Positions 32,981 through 42,807 are shown, numbered from the stretch's first letter. The stretch is 64,000 nucleotides of DNA from Brachybacterium equifaecis (GCF_023509525.1 NZ_JAKNCJ010000009.1:23976-87975); one strand, 5' to 3'. The notes: generated by a model not told the origin, from the sequence alone. A program made the numbers and translations.

Positions 32981-35900
32981 TCAGCCGACCGTCACGTCCC
33001 CGCGCTGCGCGGACCGCGCGAGCTTCACGGCCCCCGCGTACCCGCAGGCCAGGCCGATCAGCAGCCACACGCTCATCCACAGCAGGTTCTGCCCGGGGTG
33101 CACCCAGTCGCCGCCCACGGCCCCGCGCAGCGCGTCGACCGTGTGGGTCATCGGCAGGTAGGGGTGGATGGCCCGGAAGAACGCGGGGAGGGTCTGCACC
33201 GGGTAGGTGCCGCCGGCGCCCGCGACCTGCAGGGCCACGAGCACGAGGCCCACGAACTTGCCGATCGGGCCGAACAGGGCGCCGAAGCCGTGGTTCAGGG
33301 CGGTGAAGATGACCGAGGTGGCCGCGGCGATCGCGAACATCAGGGCCAGGTTCGCCGCGGTGATGCCGACGGCCCAGTGCAGGATCGCGACGGCGATCGC
33401 GGATTCGACCACAGCCAGCGCGAACGCGGGTGCGAGCCCGCCCGCGAGCAGTGCGAGCGGCCGTGCCCCGCTGCGCGCGGCGCGCTCCGAGAACGGCGGC
33501 ATCATCAGGAACATCGCCATGGCGCCCACCCACAGGCCGATGCTGAGGAACAGCGGAGCGAGGCCCTCGCCGAACCGGTCCAGCCCGTTCTCGCGCTGGA
33601 AGTCCATGGCGACCGGGGTTGCGGCGGCGTCGCTGAGCTGGGCCCGCTCGGCGTCGGTGTAGGAGGGGACCTCGTCGCGGGCCTCGGCGAGGCCGTCGTG
33701 CAGCTGGGCGCTGCCGCCGGCGAGCTCGTCGGCCCCGCTGGAGAGGCGCCCGGTGGCGCCGGCGAGCTGGGAGGCGCCGTCGCGCAGGGTGCCGGCGCCG
33801 GCCTCGAGCCGCTGGGACGCCGAGGCGAGGCGGCGGGCGCCGTCGTCGACCTGGGCGGCGCCGCCGGCGAGCGCCTGGGCTCCGGAGTCGGCGGTGGCGA
33901 GGCCCGCGCTCAGCGAGTCGGCCCCGCTGGCGAGCTGGCCGGTCGCGCCGGCGAGCTGGTCCGCTCCGGAGCGTGCCGTGCCGACGCCCCCGGTGTAGGC
34001 CTGCACCCCGCCGGCGAGCTGGTCGGCGCCCGCGTCCAGGCGGCGGGCGGAGCCGGCGAGGGTCTGCGACCCGGCGGCGACCTGCTGGGCGCCGGAGTTC
34101 AGCCGGTCCACGCCCTCGACCGCGCCGCTGGCCTCGGCGGAGATCTCCGGGAGCGCGTTCGCGAGGGCATGGCCCTGCGCCGCGAGGGCGTCGATCCGCT
34201 GGTGCGCGGCGGCGGGATCGGCGCCGACGGACTGGGCGTCGGCGGCGACCTGCGCGATCGCCGCGGAGAGCGCGTCGATCCCGCTGCTGAGGTGCGCGGC
34301 CGGCTCGCTCAGCGCGCCGGCGGTCTCCTCGACGTGCTGGGCGGCGCCGCGGAGGTCATCGAGCCGGGTCTCGAGCGCATCGGCGCTCTGCGCGATGCGG
34401 TCGCTGCGCCCGGCGATCCCGGCGGCGCCCTCCTGCACCTGCTGGGCGGAGGCCGAGGCGGCATCGGCGTCCTCGGCGCTCGCGGCTGCGGCGTCCTCGA
34501 GCGCCGAGGCCTCGCCCGCACGGGACTGCAGCTGCGCGCAGAACTCGGGGCTCGCCCCGGAGTCCGCGCAGGTCGCGGAGAGGTCCTGGAGCGCGCCCGA
34601 GAGCGCGGCGGCGTCGGTGCGGGTCGCAGCGGCGGACTGCGCGGAGCGCGAGGCGTCGGCCTCGGCGGTGCGCAGGGCGCCGTCGAGGGCGCGCGCATCG
34701 GAGGCGTCCTGCTGGAGGTCGGTGCGCAGCGAGTCGACCTCAGCGGCCGAGGACTCGATGCGCTCCCGCAGGGCCGCGGCGTCGGCGTGCGCGTCCTGGA
34801 CTGCAGCCGACAGGGCGCGGGCGTCCTCGGCGAGGGCGGAGGCGTCGCTGGTGGGGTCGGCCAGCGAGTCGGCGATGCGGTGCGCGGCGCCTGCGAGCTC
34901 GTCGACGGCGGCGTTCGCCGCGTCCGAGGCCTCGGCGACGCTGGCGGGAGTGATGCCCAGCGCGTCGGCGCGCTGCTGGATGGCGTGCGCGGCGTCGCTG
35001 AGCTGCTGGGTGCCGCCGGCGACCTGGCCGGCGCCGGCGGCGAGGGTGTCGGCCCCCGCGGCGAGCTGGCCGGTTCCGGAGGCGAGCTGGTCGGCCCCGC
35101 CGCGCAGCGCGGGACCGGACTGGTCCAGCGCCGCGAGGCCGCCCTGGAGGCGGCCTGCGCCGCTCGCGAGCTGGGCGGTGCCGCCGCTCAGCGTCACGGC
35201 TCCGGCGGAGAGCTGGTCGAGGCCCACCACGAGGTCTGCGCTGCCGTCGCGCAGCTGCCCGGTGCCGCCGGTGAGGGTGCCGGCGCCGTCCGCGAGCTGG
35301 CCCGTGCCGTCCGCGAGCTGCGCGGAGCCGTCCTGCAGGGACGCGGCGCCGTCGTCGATCTGGTGGGAGCCGTCAGCCAGAGAGGCCGCGCCGTCGGACA
35401 GGTCGCCGGAGCCGTCGACGGCGGAGCCGAGGCCCTCGTGGATGCTCGTGAAGCCGACGTAGATGCGGTCGAGGTACTGCTCGGCGATGGTGCCGCGCAG
35501 CGCCTCCGTGAGCGCGGTGCCGACGGACTTCGTGAAGTTGCCGGAGACGTAGTTGATCGAGTCGTTCGTGCGCACGGTGATCTGCGACTGCTGCGCGGCG
35601 GAGGGGTCCTCCCCGAGAGCGGCGATGTTCGCGGAGAGGTCAGCGGGTATCTCGATGGTCGCGCCGTAGGTGCCGTCGGCCAGGCCCGCGGCGGCCTCCT
35701 CGGGCGTCGCCTCGACGAAGGTGTAGAGGGTGCGCTTGTCGAGGTCCAGCAGGGTGCTGGTGAACTCCTCGCCGACCTCGAGGTGGGTGGTGTCCCCGCC
35801 GGGGGCGGTGACGTCGGCCCCGGTGTCGAGGTCCACGACGGCCGCGGTGATGCGGTCGAGGTTGCCGGAGGGGTCGTCGAAGGACCAGGTCAGGTTTCCC

Positions 35901-36052
35901 GCGTAGATGATCGGCACGAGCGCGAGCCCGGTGACGAAGAGCGCGGCGATGGGGCGCAGCCATTCCTCGGGCAGGTGCGCGAGGAGCCTGCCGCGGCGGG
36001 TCGTGGCCGGGGCGGCAGAGGAGGCGGGGGCGGAGCGATGTTCGAGAGCCAC
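32981..36052 (-). CDS. YhgE/Pip domain-containing membrane protein, very long
   Basis: A 1023-residue protein of the YhgE/Pip (phage infection protein) family, members of which carry six spans: one near the N-terminus (IAALFVTGLALVPIIYAG, ~35-52) and the rest in the C-terminal ABC-2-like module (~835-1000). The large extracytoplasmic middle is made of dozens of near-repeats such as GA-x-QLA-x-GTGQLA, then Ala/Asp-rich helices, likely a long coiled coil. Family length is more often 600-750, so the middle is enlarged. The GTG start has a TAGTGT -10 box six bases ahead. Two dyads just upstream look like repressor sites. Confidence 0.85.
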   Translation of the reverse strand: MALEHRSAPASSAAPATTRRGRLLAHLPEEWLRPIAALFVTGLALVPIIYAGNLTWSFDDPSGNLDRITAAVVDLDTGADVTAPGGDTTHLEVGEEFTSTLLDLDKRTLYTFVEATPEEAAAGLADGTYGATIEIPADLSANIAALGEDPSAAQQSQITVRTNDSINYVSGNFTKSVGTALTEALRGTIAEQYLDRIYVGFTSIHEGLGSAVDGSGDLSDGAASLADGSHQIDDGAASLQDGSAQLADGTGQLADGAGTLTGGTGQLRDGSADLVVGLDQLSAGAVTLSGGTAQLASGAGRLQGGLAALDQSGPALRGGADQLASGTGQLAAGADTLAAGAGQVAGGTQQLSDAAHAIQQRADALGITPASVAEASDAANAAVDELAGAAHRIADSLADPTSDASALAEDARALSAAVQDAHADAAALRERIESSAAEVDSLRTDLQQDASDARALDGALRTAEADASRSAQSAAATRTDAAALSGALQDLSATCADSGASPEFCAQLQSRAGEASALEDAAAASAEDADAASASAQQVQEGAAGIAGRSDRIAQSADALETRLDDLRGAAQHVEETAGALSEPAAHLSSGIDALSAAIAQVAADAQSVGADPAAAHQRIDALAAQGHALANALPEISAEASGAVEGVDRLNSGAQQVAAGSQTLAGSARRLDAGADQLAGGVQAYTGGVGTARSGADQLAGATGQLASGADSLSAGLATADSGAQALAGGAAQVDDGARRLASASQRLEAGAGTLRDGASQLAGATGRLSSGADELAGGSAQLHDGLAEARDEVPSYTDAERAQLSDAAATPVAMDFQRENGLDRFGEGLAPLFLSIGLWVGAMAMFLMMPPFSERAARSGARPLALLAGGLAPAFALAVVESAIAVAILHWAVGITAANLALMFAIAAATSVIFTALNHGFGALFGPIGKFVGLVLVALQVAGAGGTYPVQTLPAFFRAIHPYLPMTHTVDALRGAVGGDWVHPGQNLLWMSVWLLIGLACGYAGAVKLARSAQRGDVTVG

Positions 36053-36058
36053 ACCGGT

Positions 36059-36064
36059 ACACTA
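36059..36064 (-). promoter_or_regulatory. -10 element, leaderless start of the YhgE/Pip gene
   Basis: TAGTGT ends six bases before the GTG; the operator dyads lie just upstream. Confidence 0.5.
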
Positions 36065-36077
36065 CGACCAGGAATCT

Positions 36078-36132
36078 CGATACGTCTATGTATCGAGCGC
36101 ATCTGTGGCGCACTAGATACGTTTGTGTATCG
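36078..36132. promoter_or_regulatory. Twin operator dyads ahead of the YhgE/Pip gene
   Basis: Two matching dyads, CGATAC-6-GTATCG (36078-36095) and AGATAC-6-GTATCG (36115-36132), centred 37 bases apart. The second ends near 36132. They resemble TetR operators, but no TetR gene is adjacent. Confidence 0.65.
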
Positions 36133-36208
36133 AGTTGATCGGCGAAGGCCGACGGGGGGCCGACGAGGGGCCCTGCCCGCCCGCCTCAAGCCGGGGGCCG
36201 CCCCCGCG

Positions 36209-37564
36209 TCAGGCCGCGGGACCGGACCCGGCGCGCGCGCCGGCCTGGCCGTCGGCGATCGCGATCGGGGCTGCGATCGATCCGCCGGCGCGGCGCTCGG
36301 GCGCCGGGCGCGCCCCGCCCCGTGCGACCGCGACGGCGAAGCCGATCAGGCCCGCCGCCATGGGCACGGCGAGCGCAGCCCAGGAGAGGCGATGATCGGC
36401 GAGCGCGGCGTCCCGGCCGGGGGCGAGCGCCTCGAGCATCATGCCGACGATCAGCACGCCCACGAGACCCGCGCCGAAGCCGCCGATGTTCACGAAGCCC
36501 GTCGCGGTGCCCACCGACATCGGCGAGACGCCGGTGCGGGCGAGGTCGAAGCCGAGTCCGCTCGCGGCGGCGCCGAGCGCCATCGTGCAGGAGAAGGCGA
36601 TCAGCAGCGCGGTGGAGTGCTGGCCGGGCCAGGCGAGCATCACGATCCAGCCGGCGAGGTGGACCGCGACGGTCACGGCGACCAGCAGCACGCGACGCTG
36701 GGGGAAGCGGCCCGAGAGCGCGCCGATCACGGGACCGAAGACCATCCCGGCGAGCACCTGGATGCTCAGCAGCAGCGAGACGGTCCCCGGGGTCGCGCCG
36801 TGGCCCTGGGTCAGCAGCGGCACGCCCCACATGACCACGTACACGTTCACCGAGAACAGCGTGACCCAGTGCGCGAACATGCCCGCCCATGCGCCGGGGG
36901 AGGTCAGGACGTCGCGCAGCACGGGGCGCGGGGACGCGCCGACGACGGGGATCGCGCCGGTGGGCAGGTCGCCCGCGGGCTCGTCGTGCACGAGCAGGAG
37001 CACCGCGAGAGCGCCGACGAGCAGCAGGGCGGCGATCATCCCGAACGCGGCGCTCCATCCGGCCGACAGCAGCACCGCGAAGAACGGCACCGCGGCGATG
37101 ACCTGGCCCGACTGCCCGAGCACGCCCGTGAGCTGGGTGAACAGGGGTGCCATGCGCGGGCGGAACCACGCGGCGATCAGGCGGATCACGGAGATGAAGA
37201 TCGCGGCGTCCCCCGCGCCGATCAGCACGCGCGCGAGCACGGCGAGCGGGTAGAGGGGGGTGAGGGCCATGAGGGTCTGGCCGACGAGCATCACGGCGCT
37301 GCCGATCAGCAGCATTCGGCGCGGCCCGAAGCGGTCCAGCAGCAGCCCGGCGGGGAACTGGGCGGCCGCGTAGGTGCCCAGCTGCACCGCGCCGAACACG
37401 GACAGCGCTCCGGCGCCCACGTGGAAGCGGTCCATCGCCTGCACCGAGGCGACCCCGATGCTGGAGCGCCCGGCGACGGTCGCGATGTAGGCGAGCATCG
37501 CCGCGCCCCACACCAGGTACGCCCAGCGGGTGCGGCGGGCGATGTCGGAGGACGTGCGGGGCAT
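36209..37564 (-). CDS. MFS transporter
   Basis: A 451-residue, twelve-span carrier. The first span region has AYLVWGAAMLAYIATVAGRSS and the loop 2-3 motif GLLLDRFGPRRMLL (G-x-x-x-D-R-x-G-x-R). A matching loop in the second half is ALSGRFPQRRVLL. The C-terminal tail is Gly/Ala-rich. It lies upstream of the YhgE/Pip gene on the same strand with a 156-base gap that carries that gene's own operators, so the two are probably independent. Substrate unknown. Confidence 0.85.
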   Translation of the reverse strand: MPRTSSDIARRTRWAYLVWGAAMLAYIATVAGRSSIGVASVQAMDRFHVGAGALSVFGAVQLGTYAAAQFPAGLLLDRFGPRRMLLIGSAVMLVGQTLMALTPLYPLAVLARVLIGAGDAAIFISVIRLIAAWFRPRMAPLFTQLTGVLGQSGQVIAAVPFFAVLLSAGWSAAFGMIAALLLVGALAVLLLVHDEPAGDLPTGAIPVVGASPRPVLRDVLTSPGAWAGMFAHWVTLFSVNVYVVMWGVPLLTQGHGATPGTVSLLLSIQVLAGMVFGPVIGALSGRFPQRRVLLVAVTVAVHLAGWIVMLAWPGQHSTALLIAFSCTMALGAAASGLGFDLARTGVSPMSVGTATGFVNIGGFGAGLVGVLIVGMMLEALAPGRDAALADHRLSWAALAVPMAAGLIGFAVAVARGGARPAPERRAGGSIAAPIAIADGQAGARAGSGPAA

Positions 37565-37649
37565 GGGGCCTGCTTCCGGGGGCGAGGGCGGGGAGGGGAT
37601 CGCGGGGCCAGTGCCCGCGCCGACGCCGTCGTCCCTTCGAGGCTACTCC

Positions 37650-39611
37650 TCAGGCCGCCTGCGCGTCCTGGATGAACCAGAGCGCCTGGTAGGGGCCGAC
37701 GGCGATGCTGGGCACGTCGAAGCTCCAGCGCGCGCCGGTGAGAGCCTCGCGGGCGCCGTGCCCGAGGGCCTCCTGGAGGAGCGCGGTGTCGAGCTCCACC
37801 GGGTGCTCCGAGACGTTCAGGACCTGCAGCATCGTGCCCAGCGGGTGCTCGCGGCGCAGGATCAGCAGTCGCGGATCCTGCCCGCCGACCACGTGCGACT
37901 CGACGCTCGCGTGGAGATGCGGCAGGGAGCGGCGCACCGCGATGAGGTGGCGCATCCCCCGCAGCACCTTCCCGGCGGGAGTGGAGGGACGCTCCGCGGC
38001 GGCGTCGGCCTCCGCGCGGGCGACCTCGCCCCACGGCATCGCGGGCCGGTGCACCCAGCGGTTGTCGGCCGCATGCTCGGGATCCTCGGCCCAGTTCTCG
38101 TCGTTCAGCAGCGCGATCTCATCGCCCATGTAGAGCAGCGGCAGGCCGCCGAAGCCGAGCATCGCCGCGTGCAGCAGCAGGATCCGGCGCACGGCGAGAT
38201 CCGCGGCTGCGTCGTTCCCTGCGGCGAGGGCGCGCTCGAGCCCGGCGAGAGAGGCGAGGGAGCCCGAGATGCGCGTGTCGCCGGTGGCGGGGTTGTGCTG
38301 GAAGACGAGCCCCCGGGCGAAGGAGTCCGGGAACTCGCCCGCGTAGAACGCGGAGAGGAACGCGCGGTGGCCGTGGCCGCTGAGGCCGACGTCGGCGGCG
38401 TCCTCGTCAGTGATCGCCCAGCCGATGTCGTCGTGGCAGCGCACGTAGGTCGCCCAGGTGGTCGAGGCGGGCTTCGCGGGGAACTTGCCGAGCGCCGTGG
38501 CCAGGAGCCGGGTGTCGCGGCTCGCGAGCGCCGACCACAGCTGCACCATGAAGGTGTTGTGGTACGCCATCTCGGAGACCTTGCCGCTGCTCTCGCCGGT
38601 GCCGAGGTAATGGATCAGGTCCTGCGGGCCGACGATCGCCTCGGCCTTGAAGGCGAGCGCCGGCGCGGCGATGCGGGCCGCCGCGCGCAGGGCGCGGGTG
38701 AGCTGGTGGACCTCCGGGAGGTTCTGGCAGTTCGTGCCCATCCGCTTCCAGGTGAAGGCGATCGCGTCCAGGCGCAGCACGTCCACGCCCTGGTTCGCGA
38801 GGAAGCAGATGATCTCGAGGAACTCGCAGAAGACGTCGGGGTTGGACCAGTCCAGGTCCCACTGGAAGGCGTTGAACGTGGTCCACACCCAGCGCCCCAG
38901 GTCCTCGTCCCAGGTGAAGTTTCCGGGGGCGAAGTCGGGGAAGACCTCGGGCAGGCTCTGCTCCCAGCGGTCGGGCATCTCGCGGTCCGGGTAGGTGAGG
39001 AAGTAGTCCAGGTACCGCTGCTCGCCGGCCTTCGCGCGCGCCACCCACTCGTGCTCCATCGCCACGTGGTTCAGCACGAGGTCGAGCTCCAGGCTCATGC
39101 CGCGGGAGTGGAGGTCTGCGGCGAGGGAGCGCAGATCCGCCATCGAGCCGAGGTCGCTGCGCACCGTGCGGTAGTCGCGCACCGCGTACCCGCCGTCGCT
39201 GTCCCCGGGGCGCGGGTCGAGCAGCGGCATCAGGTGCAGGTGAGTGACGTCGAGGGAGGCGAGGTGGTCCAGGTGCTGCGCGACGCCGCGCAGGTCACCG
39301 CCGAAGCGGTCCGCGTAGGCGACGTAGGCGAGCATCGAGGGATCCTGCAGCCAGTCGGGCGCGAGCAGCCGCGCCTCGTCGAGGTCGCGCAGATCCTCCG
39401 GTCGGTCCGCGAGCGCCGCCGCGATGATCGCGAGCACACGCTCGAAGGTCTCGCCGGCGCGCTCGCCGAAGCACACCTCGAGGCCGCGGCGCAGATCGTC
39501 GCCGTAGCGGGCGAGCCGCAGGTCGAAGGTGCGCGCGAGCCGGGCGTCGACCGCCTCCTCCTCGGCGCGGGAGCGGGCAGCGGGGGCGGGAGACGTCGCG
39601 CGATGGCTCAT
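37650..39611 (-). CDS. Amylosucrase (GH13)
   Basis: A 653-residue glucansucrase that splits sucrose and transfers glucose onto an alpha-glucan, releasing fructose. It tracks the Neisseria polysaccharea enzyme closely from memory: [49 protein letters not shown]. The nucleophile is D282 (RLDAIAF), the acid/base E324 (KAEAIV) and the transition-state pair H393/D394 (VRCHDD). These match D286, E328 and H392-D393 of NpAS. No signal peptide, so it acts inside the cell or needs sucrose import. A TAGGCT -10 box lies six bases before the ATG. The gene is divergent from the methyltransferase across 39 bases. Confidence 0.88.
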   Translation of the reverse strand: MSHRATSPAPAARSRAEEEAVDARLARTFDLRLARYGDDLRRGLEVCFGERAGETFERVLAIIAAALADRPEDLRDLDEARLLAPDWLQDPSMLAYVAYADRFGGDLRGVAQHLDHLASLDVTHLHLMPLLDPRPGDSDGGYAVRDYRTVRSDLGSMADLRSLAADLHSRGMSLELDLVLNHVAMEHEWVARAKAGEQRYLDYFLTYPDREMPDRWEQSLPEVFPDFAPGNFTWDEDLGRWVWTTFNAFQWDLDWSNPDVFCEFLEIICFLANQGVDVLRLDAIAFTWKRMGTNCQNLPEVHQLTRALRAAARIAAPALAFKAEAIVGPQDLIHYLGTGESSGKVSEMAYHNTFMVQLWSALASRDTRLLATALGKFPAKPASTTWATYVRCHDDIGWAITDEDAADVGLSGHGHRAFLSAFYAGEFPDSFARGLVFQHNPATGDTRISGSLASLAGLERALAAGNDAAADLAVRRILLLHAAMLGFGGLPLLYMGDEIALLNDENWAEDPEHAADNRWVHRPAMPWGEVARAEADAAAERPSTPAGKVLRGMRHLIAVRRSLPHLHASVESHVVGGQDPRLLILRREHPLGTMLQVLNVSEHPVELDTALLQEALGHGAREALTGARWSFDVPSIAVGPYQALWFIQDAQAA

Positions 39612-39617
39612 GCGCCA

Positions 39618-39623
39618 AGCCTA
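39618..39623 (-). promoter_or_regulatory. -10 element, leaderless start of the amylosucrase gene
   Basis: TAGGCT ends six bases before the ATG; no ribosome-binding site. Confidence 0.55.
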
Positions 39624-39637
39624 CGGGCGCGCCTGGA

Positions 39638-39643
39638 TACCCT
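39638..39643 (+). promoter_or_regulatory. -10 element, leaderless start of the methyltransferase gene
   Basis: TACCCT ends seven bases before the ATG. It lies back to back with the amylosucrase promoter, so the two may interfere. Confidence 0.5.
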
Positions 39644-39650
39644 GACCCTC

Positions 39651-40427
39651 ATGACGACTCCCGATCGCGACCCCGCCGCTCCCTCCTCGTCCGCTCCCAC
39701 CTCGTCCGACGCCACCGCGTCCGACACCCACGCGGTGGTCCCGGCCGCGGACGAGGGGGAGGACCCCGCGGCGTACTGGGAGCAGCGCTATGCCGCGGCG
39801 GAGACGATCTGGTCCGGAGCGGTCAACGGCACGCTCTCCGCCGCCGTCGGCGATCTGCCGCCGGGCCGCGCGCTCGACCTCGGGTGCGGGGAGGGCGGGG
39901 ACGCGATCTGGCTGGCGCAGCAGGGCTGGGACGTGCTCGGCGCCGACATCTCCCCGAGCGCCGTCGACCGCGCGACGCGCGCAGCGGAGGCGGCCGGGCT
40001 CGATCCGGAGCGGATCCGCTTCCTCGCCGTCGACCTCAGCCCCTGGGCCCGCAGCGCTCCCGGGGCCGCCCTCGGAGCCGACCGCGAGGCCGCGACCCTG
40101 CTCGAGGGCCCCTTCGACCTCGTGACCGCCTCGTTCTTCCTTTCGGAGCAGGAGCTGGAGCGCACGCTGATCCTGCGCCGGGCCGCCGCCGCCCTCGCCC
40201 CGAACGGGCGCCTGGTGATCCTCTCCCACGCGGCTCCCGCCCCGGGTTCGCCGCACGCGCACCACTCGTCGCTGACGCTGCTCGATCCCGCGCAGGAGCG
40301 CGAGGAGCTGGCGCTTCCGGCCGACGAGTGGGAGGTCGAGCGGGAGGAGCTCGTGGAGCGGCCCGCCGTCGAGCACCGCCACGGCCACCACGAGGACGGA
40401 CTGCTGCGCCTGCGCCGCGTGCGCTGA
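39651..40427 (+). CDS. Class I SAM-dependent methyltransferase
   Basis: A 258-residue methyltransferase with the Rossmann-like core: motif I ALDLGCGEGGDAIWLAQQGWDVLGADIS (about 72-98), FDLVTASFFLS (motif IV region) and LAPNGRLVILSH. A ~40-residue disordered Ser/Thr/Ala-rich N-terminus precedes it and a His-rich end (EHRHGHHEDG) follows. The WEQRYAAAETIWSGAVN opening resembles the thiopurine/TehB-like group. Substrate unknown. Confidence 0.85.
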   Translation: MTTPDRDPAAPSSSAPTSSDATASDTHAVVPAADEGEDPAAYWEQRYAAAETIWSGAVNGTLSAAVGDLPPGRALDLGCGEGGDAIWLAQQGWDVLGADISPSAVDRATRAAEAAGLDPERIRFLAVDLSPWARSAPGAALGADREAATLLEGPFDLVTASFFLSEQELERTLILRRAAAALAPNGRLVILSHAAPAPGSPHAHHSSLTLLDPAQEREELALPADEWEVEREELVERPAVEHRHGHHEDGLLRLRRVR

Positions 40428-40657
40428 CCCGTCGGCCCGCCTGCCAGCGCGGCGCCGTCGGTCCTGACCCGTCGGCCCGCCTGCCCATGCGGGCCCGCCG
40501 CATGTCACGTTTCCCAGAGCGCTGATCGAGGGGCCGCTCACAGCCTCGCGGAGGGCCGCCCGATACCCTGGGTCCATTCCGCTGTGCTTCTCGGGCGCCG
40601 TCCTACGACGCTCCCTCGCGCCGCACCCTCCACCGAACGAACCCGAGAGGTCCCTGC

Positions 40658-41710
40658 ATGGGTGAGATATCCCTGACATTCGAGATCACCGCGCTGGCGG
40701 TGCTGGTGGCGATCATCATCGTCGACCTGCTGCTGGTCATCAAGCGCCCGCACGTGCCCTCCATGAAGGAGTGCGTCGCCTGGGTGGGCTTCTACGTCTC
40801 CCTCGCGCTGATCTTCGCCGTCGTCCTCTACGTCGTGGACGACACCCACCACGCCTCCGTCGAGTTCCTGACGGGCTGGCTGACCGAGTACTCCCTCTCG
40901 GTCGACAACCTGTTCGTGTTCATCCTGATCATGGGCAGGTTCGCCGTGCCCAGGAAGTACCAGCAGGAAGTGCTGATGGTGGGCATCATCATCGCGCTGA
41001 TCGCCCGCGCCATCTTCATCATGATCGGCGCGGTCGCGATCGAGCACCTGTCGTGGATCTTCTACATCTTCGGCCTGTTCCTGCTCTACACGGCATGGAC
41101 CCAGGTCAAGGAGGACGACCACAGCGACGAGGAGGAGGGCGAGAGCCGCATCCAGCGGATCGTCGGCCGCTTCCTCCCGTTCCACAGCGAGTACGACGGC
41201 AACAAGCTGCGCACCGTCGTGGACGGCAAGCGCATGTTCACCCCGATGCTGATGGTCTTCATCGTGATCGGCCTGACCGACGTCATGTTCGCGATCGATT
41301 CGATCCCCGCGATCTTCGGCATCACGCAGAACCCGTTCATCGTGTTCACCGCGAACCTGTTCGCGCTGATGGGCCTGCGCCAGCTGTACTTCCTGCTGGG
41401 CGGGCTGGTGGATCGCCTCGTGTACCTGCACTACGGCATCGCCGCGATCCTCGCGTTCATCGGTGTGAAGCTGATCATCCACGCGATCCACGAGGCGCCG
41501 CTGGAGTGGATCCCCGGCTTCCACGTCCTCGAGCGCATCCCCGAGGTCAACACCTTCGTGTCCCTCGGCGTGATCGTCGGCTCGATGGTGATCGCGACCG
41601 TCGCCTCGCTCCTGTGGGGCCCGAAGAACGGCGAGGGCGAGATCCAGGGCGAGCCTGCGACCTCCCGCGCCTCCACCGCGCCCCGCGTCGAGGACACCCG
41701 CGAGGACTGA
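40658..41710 (+). CDS. TerC family integral membrane protein
   Basis: A 350-residue protein with nine or so spans of the TerC/Alx family. Family members export Mn2+ (Alx, MntP-related) or support metalation of secreted proteins. Conserved acidic membrane motifs are present: SVDNLFVFILIMGRFAVP and GLTDVMFAIDSIPAIFGIT. A charged cytosolic loop (KEDDHSDEEEGESRIQ) lies mid-protein, and the C-terminus is a disordered tail. CCGAGAGG precedes the ATG. The upstream leader (~80 bases after a TACCCT box at 40563) shows no recognised manganese riboswitch. A bidirectional terminator separates it from gluQRS. Confidence 0.88.
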   Translation: MGEISLTFEITALAVLVAIIIVDLLLVIKRPHVPSMKECVAWVGFYVSLALIFAVVLYVVDDTHHASVEFLTGWLTEYSLSVDNLFVFILIMGRFAVPRKYQQEVLMVGIIIALIARAIFIMIGAVAIEHLSWIFYIFGLFLLYTAWTQVKEDDHSDEEEGESRIQRIVGRFLPFHSEYDGNKLRTVVDGKRMFTPMLMVFIVIGLTDVMFAIDSIPAIFGITQNPFIVFTANLFALMGLRQLYFLLGGLVDRLVYLHYGIAAILAFIGVKLIIHAIHEAPLEWIPGFHVLERIPEVNTFVSLGVIVGSMVIATVASLLWGPKNGEGEIQGEPATSRASTAPRVEDTRED

Positions 41711-41749
41711 TCCCCGCGCGGACCGCGGCTCGCCCCGCACTGCAGCACT

Positions 41750-41789
41750 GAAGCGGCCCTGCCGACCGAGAGATCAGCAGGGCCGCTTC
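41750..41789. terminator. Bidirectional terminator between terC and the GluQRS gene
   Basis: Perfect 13-base arms GAAGCGGCCCTGC and GCAGGGCCGCTTC with a 14-base loop, between convergent stops. Confidence 0.75.
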
Positions 41790-41862
41790 CGCGTCTTCTG
41801 GCTGCTGCCGGCGCTCCGCAGCCCTGCGCCTCCGCTCCCCGGCTGCTGCGCCGGGGCGCCGC

Positions 41863-42801
41863 TCAGCCCGGCAGCTCCACCACCCACGGCTCCTGCGGCA
41901 GCATCGCCGGATCCCAGCGCTCGAGCACGTCGCGCGCCGTGCGGCAGCCGGGCACCCCGAGGGAGTCGCCGATCCGGCCGACGACGTCCCCTGCGCTCTC
42001 CCCGCGCGCGAGGCGGTCGCGCAGGGTGACCGCGCCATCGCGCTTCGCGAGCCGCGCGCCCGCGGTGTTCAGCGCGAGCGGCACGTGCGCGTACGCCGGC
42101 ACGGGGGCGCCGAGGAGCGTCGCGAGGTAGGCCTGGCGCGGGGCCGACGTCAGCAGGTCGTCCCCGCGGGTCACCTGGTCCACTCCCTGCGCGGCGTCGT
42201 CCACCACGACCGCGAGGTTGTAGGCGGCCACGCCGTCGCCGCGGCGCAGCACGAAGTCGTCGACGTCGGCCGTGACCGTGCCGGCGAAGTGGTCCTCGAC
42301 CGAGAACTCGCGCACGCCTGCGCGCAGCCGCAGTGCGGGCTCGCGCTGCAGGGCGAGCATCTTCGCGGCCCCCTCCTCGCGCTCCTGCGGGCTCAGATCC
42401 CGGCAGGTGCCCGGGTAGGCCCCGGGGGGCGCATGGGGGGCCGACGGCGCCTCGAGGATCTCGCGCCGCGTGCAGAAGCACTCGAAGACCCGGCCCTCAT
42501 CCTGGAGACGGCCGAGGGCCTGCGCGTAGGCGTCCCCGCGCTCGCTCTGGACCATCACATCCCCGTCCCAGTCGAGGCCGAGGGCGGCGAGGTCCTCGAG
42601 CTGGCGCTGCGCGGCGCCCTCACGGACGCGATCCAGATCCTCCAGGCGCAGACGGAACGCGCGGCCGCTGCGCCGCGCCAGCACCCAGGCGAGGATCGCG
42701 GTGCGCAGGTTCCCCAGGTGCAGGTCGCCGCTCGGGGAGGGGGCGTAGCGGCCGGCGCCGACCTCCGGCGGGGCGGGGGAGGCGGGGGTCTGTGGGGTCA
42801 T
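41863..42801 (-). CDS. gluQ: Glutamyl-Q tRNA(Asp) synthetase (GluQRS)
   Basis: A 312-residue truncated glutamyl-tRNA synthetase that glutamylates the queuosine of tRNA-Asp. It has the GRYAPSPSGDLHLGNLR opening with HLGN as the HIGH motif, and LAKRDGA as the KMSKS motif. The zinc site is CFCTR, then AYPGTC (Cys, Cys, Tyr, Cys pattern). There is no anticodon-binding domain, as expected. Short family length confirms this over full GltX. A TAGACT -10 box ends six bases before the ATG, again suggesting leaderless transcription. Confidence 0.9.
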   Translation of the reverse strand: MTPQTPASPAPPEVGAGRYAPSPSGDLHLGNLRTAILAWVLARRSGRAFRLRLEDLDRVREGAAQRQLEDLAALGLDWDGDVMVQSERGDAYAQALGRLQDEGRVFECFCTRREILEAPSAPHAPPGAYPGTCRDLSPQEREEGAAKMLALQREPALRLRAGVREFSVEDHFAGTVTADVDDFVLRRGDGVAAYNLAVVVDDAAQGVDQVTRGDDLLTSAPRQAYLATLLGAPVPAYAHVPLALNTAGARLAKRDGAVTLRDRLARGESAGDVVGRIGDSLGVPGCRTARDVLERWDPAMLPQEPWVVELPG

Positions 42802-42807
42802 CGCTCC

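Noticed and set aside
31493..37675. A 2060-codon open frame on the plus strand
   Set aside because: It lies antisense to the Gfo/Idh, YhgE/Pip and MFS genes, each of which has family motifs. Long antisense frames are expected at this GC content, and the translation is Arg/Gly/Ala-rich without any domain.
40563..40657. Possible yybP-ykoY manganese riboswitch before terC
   Set aside because: TerC/Alx genes often carry one, but I could not find the conserved GGGGAGUAG-type core or paired loops in this short GC-rich leader.
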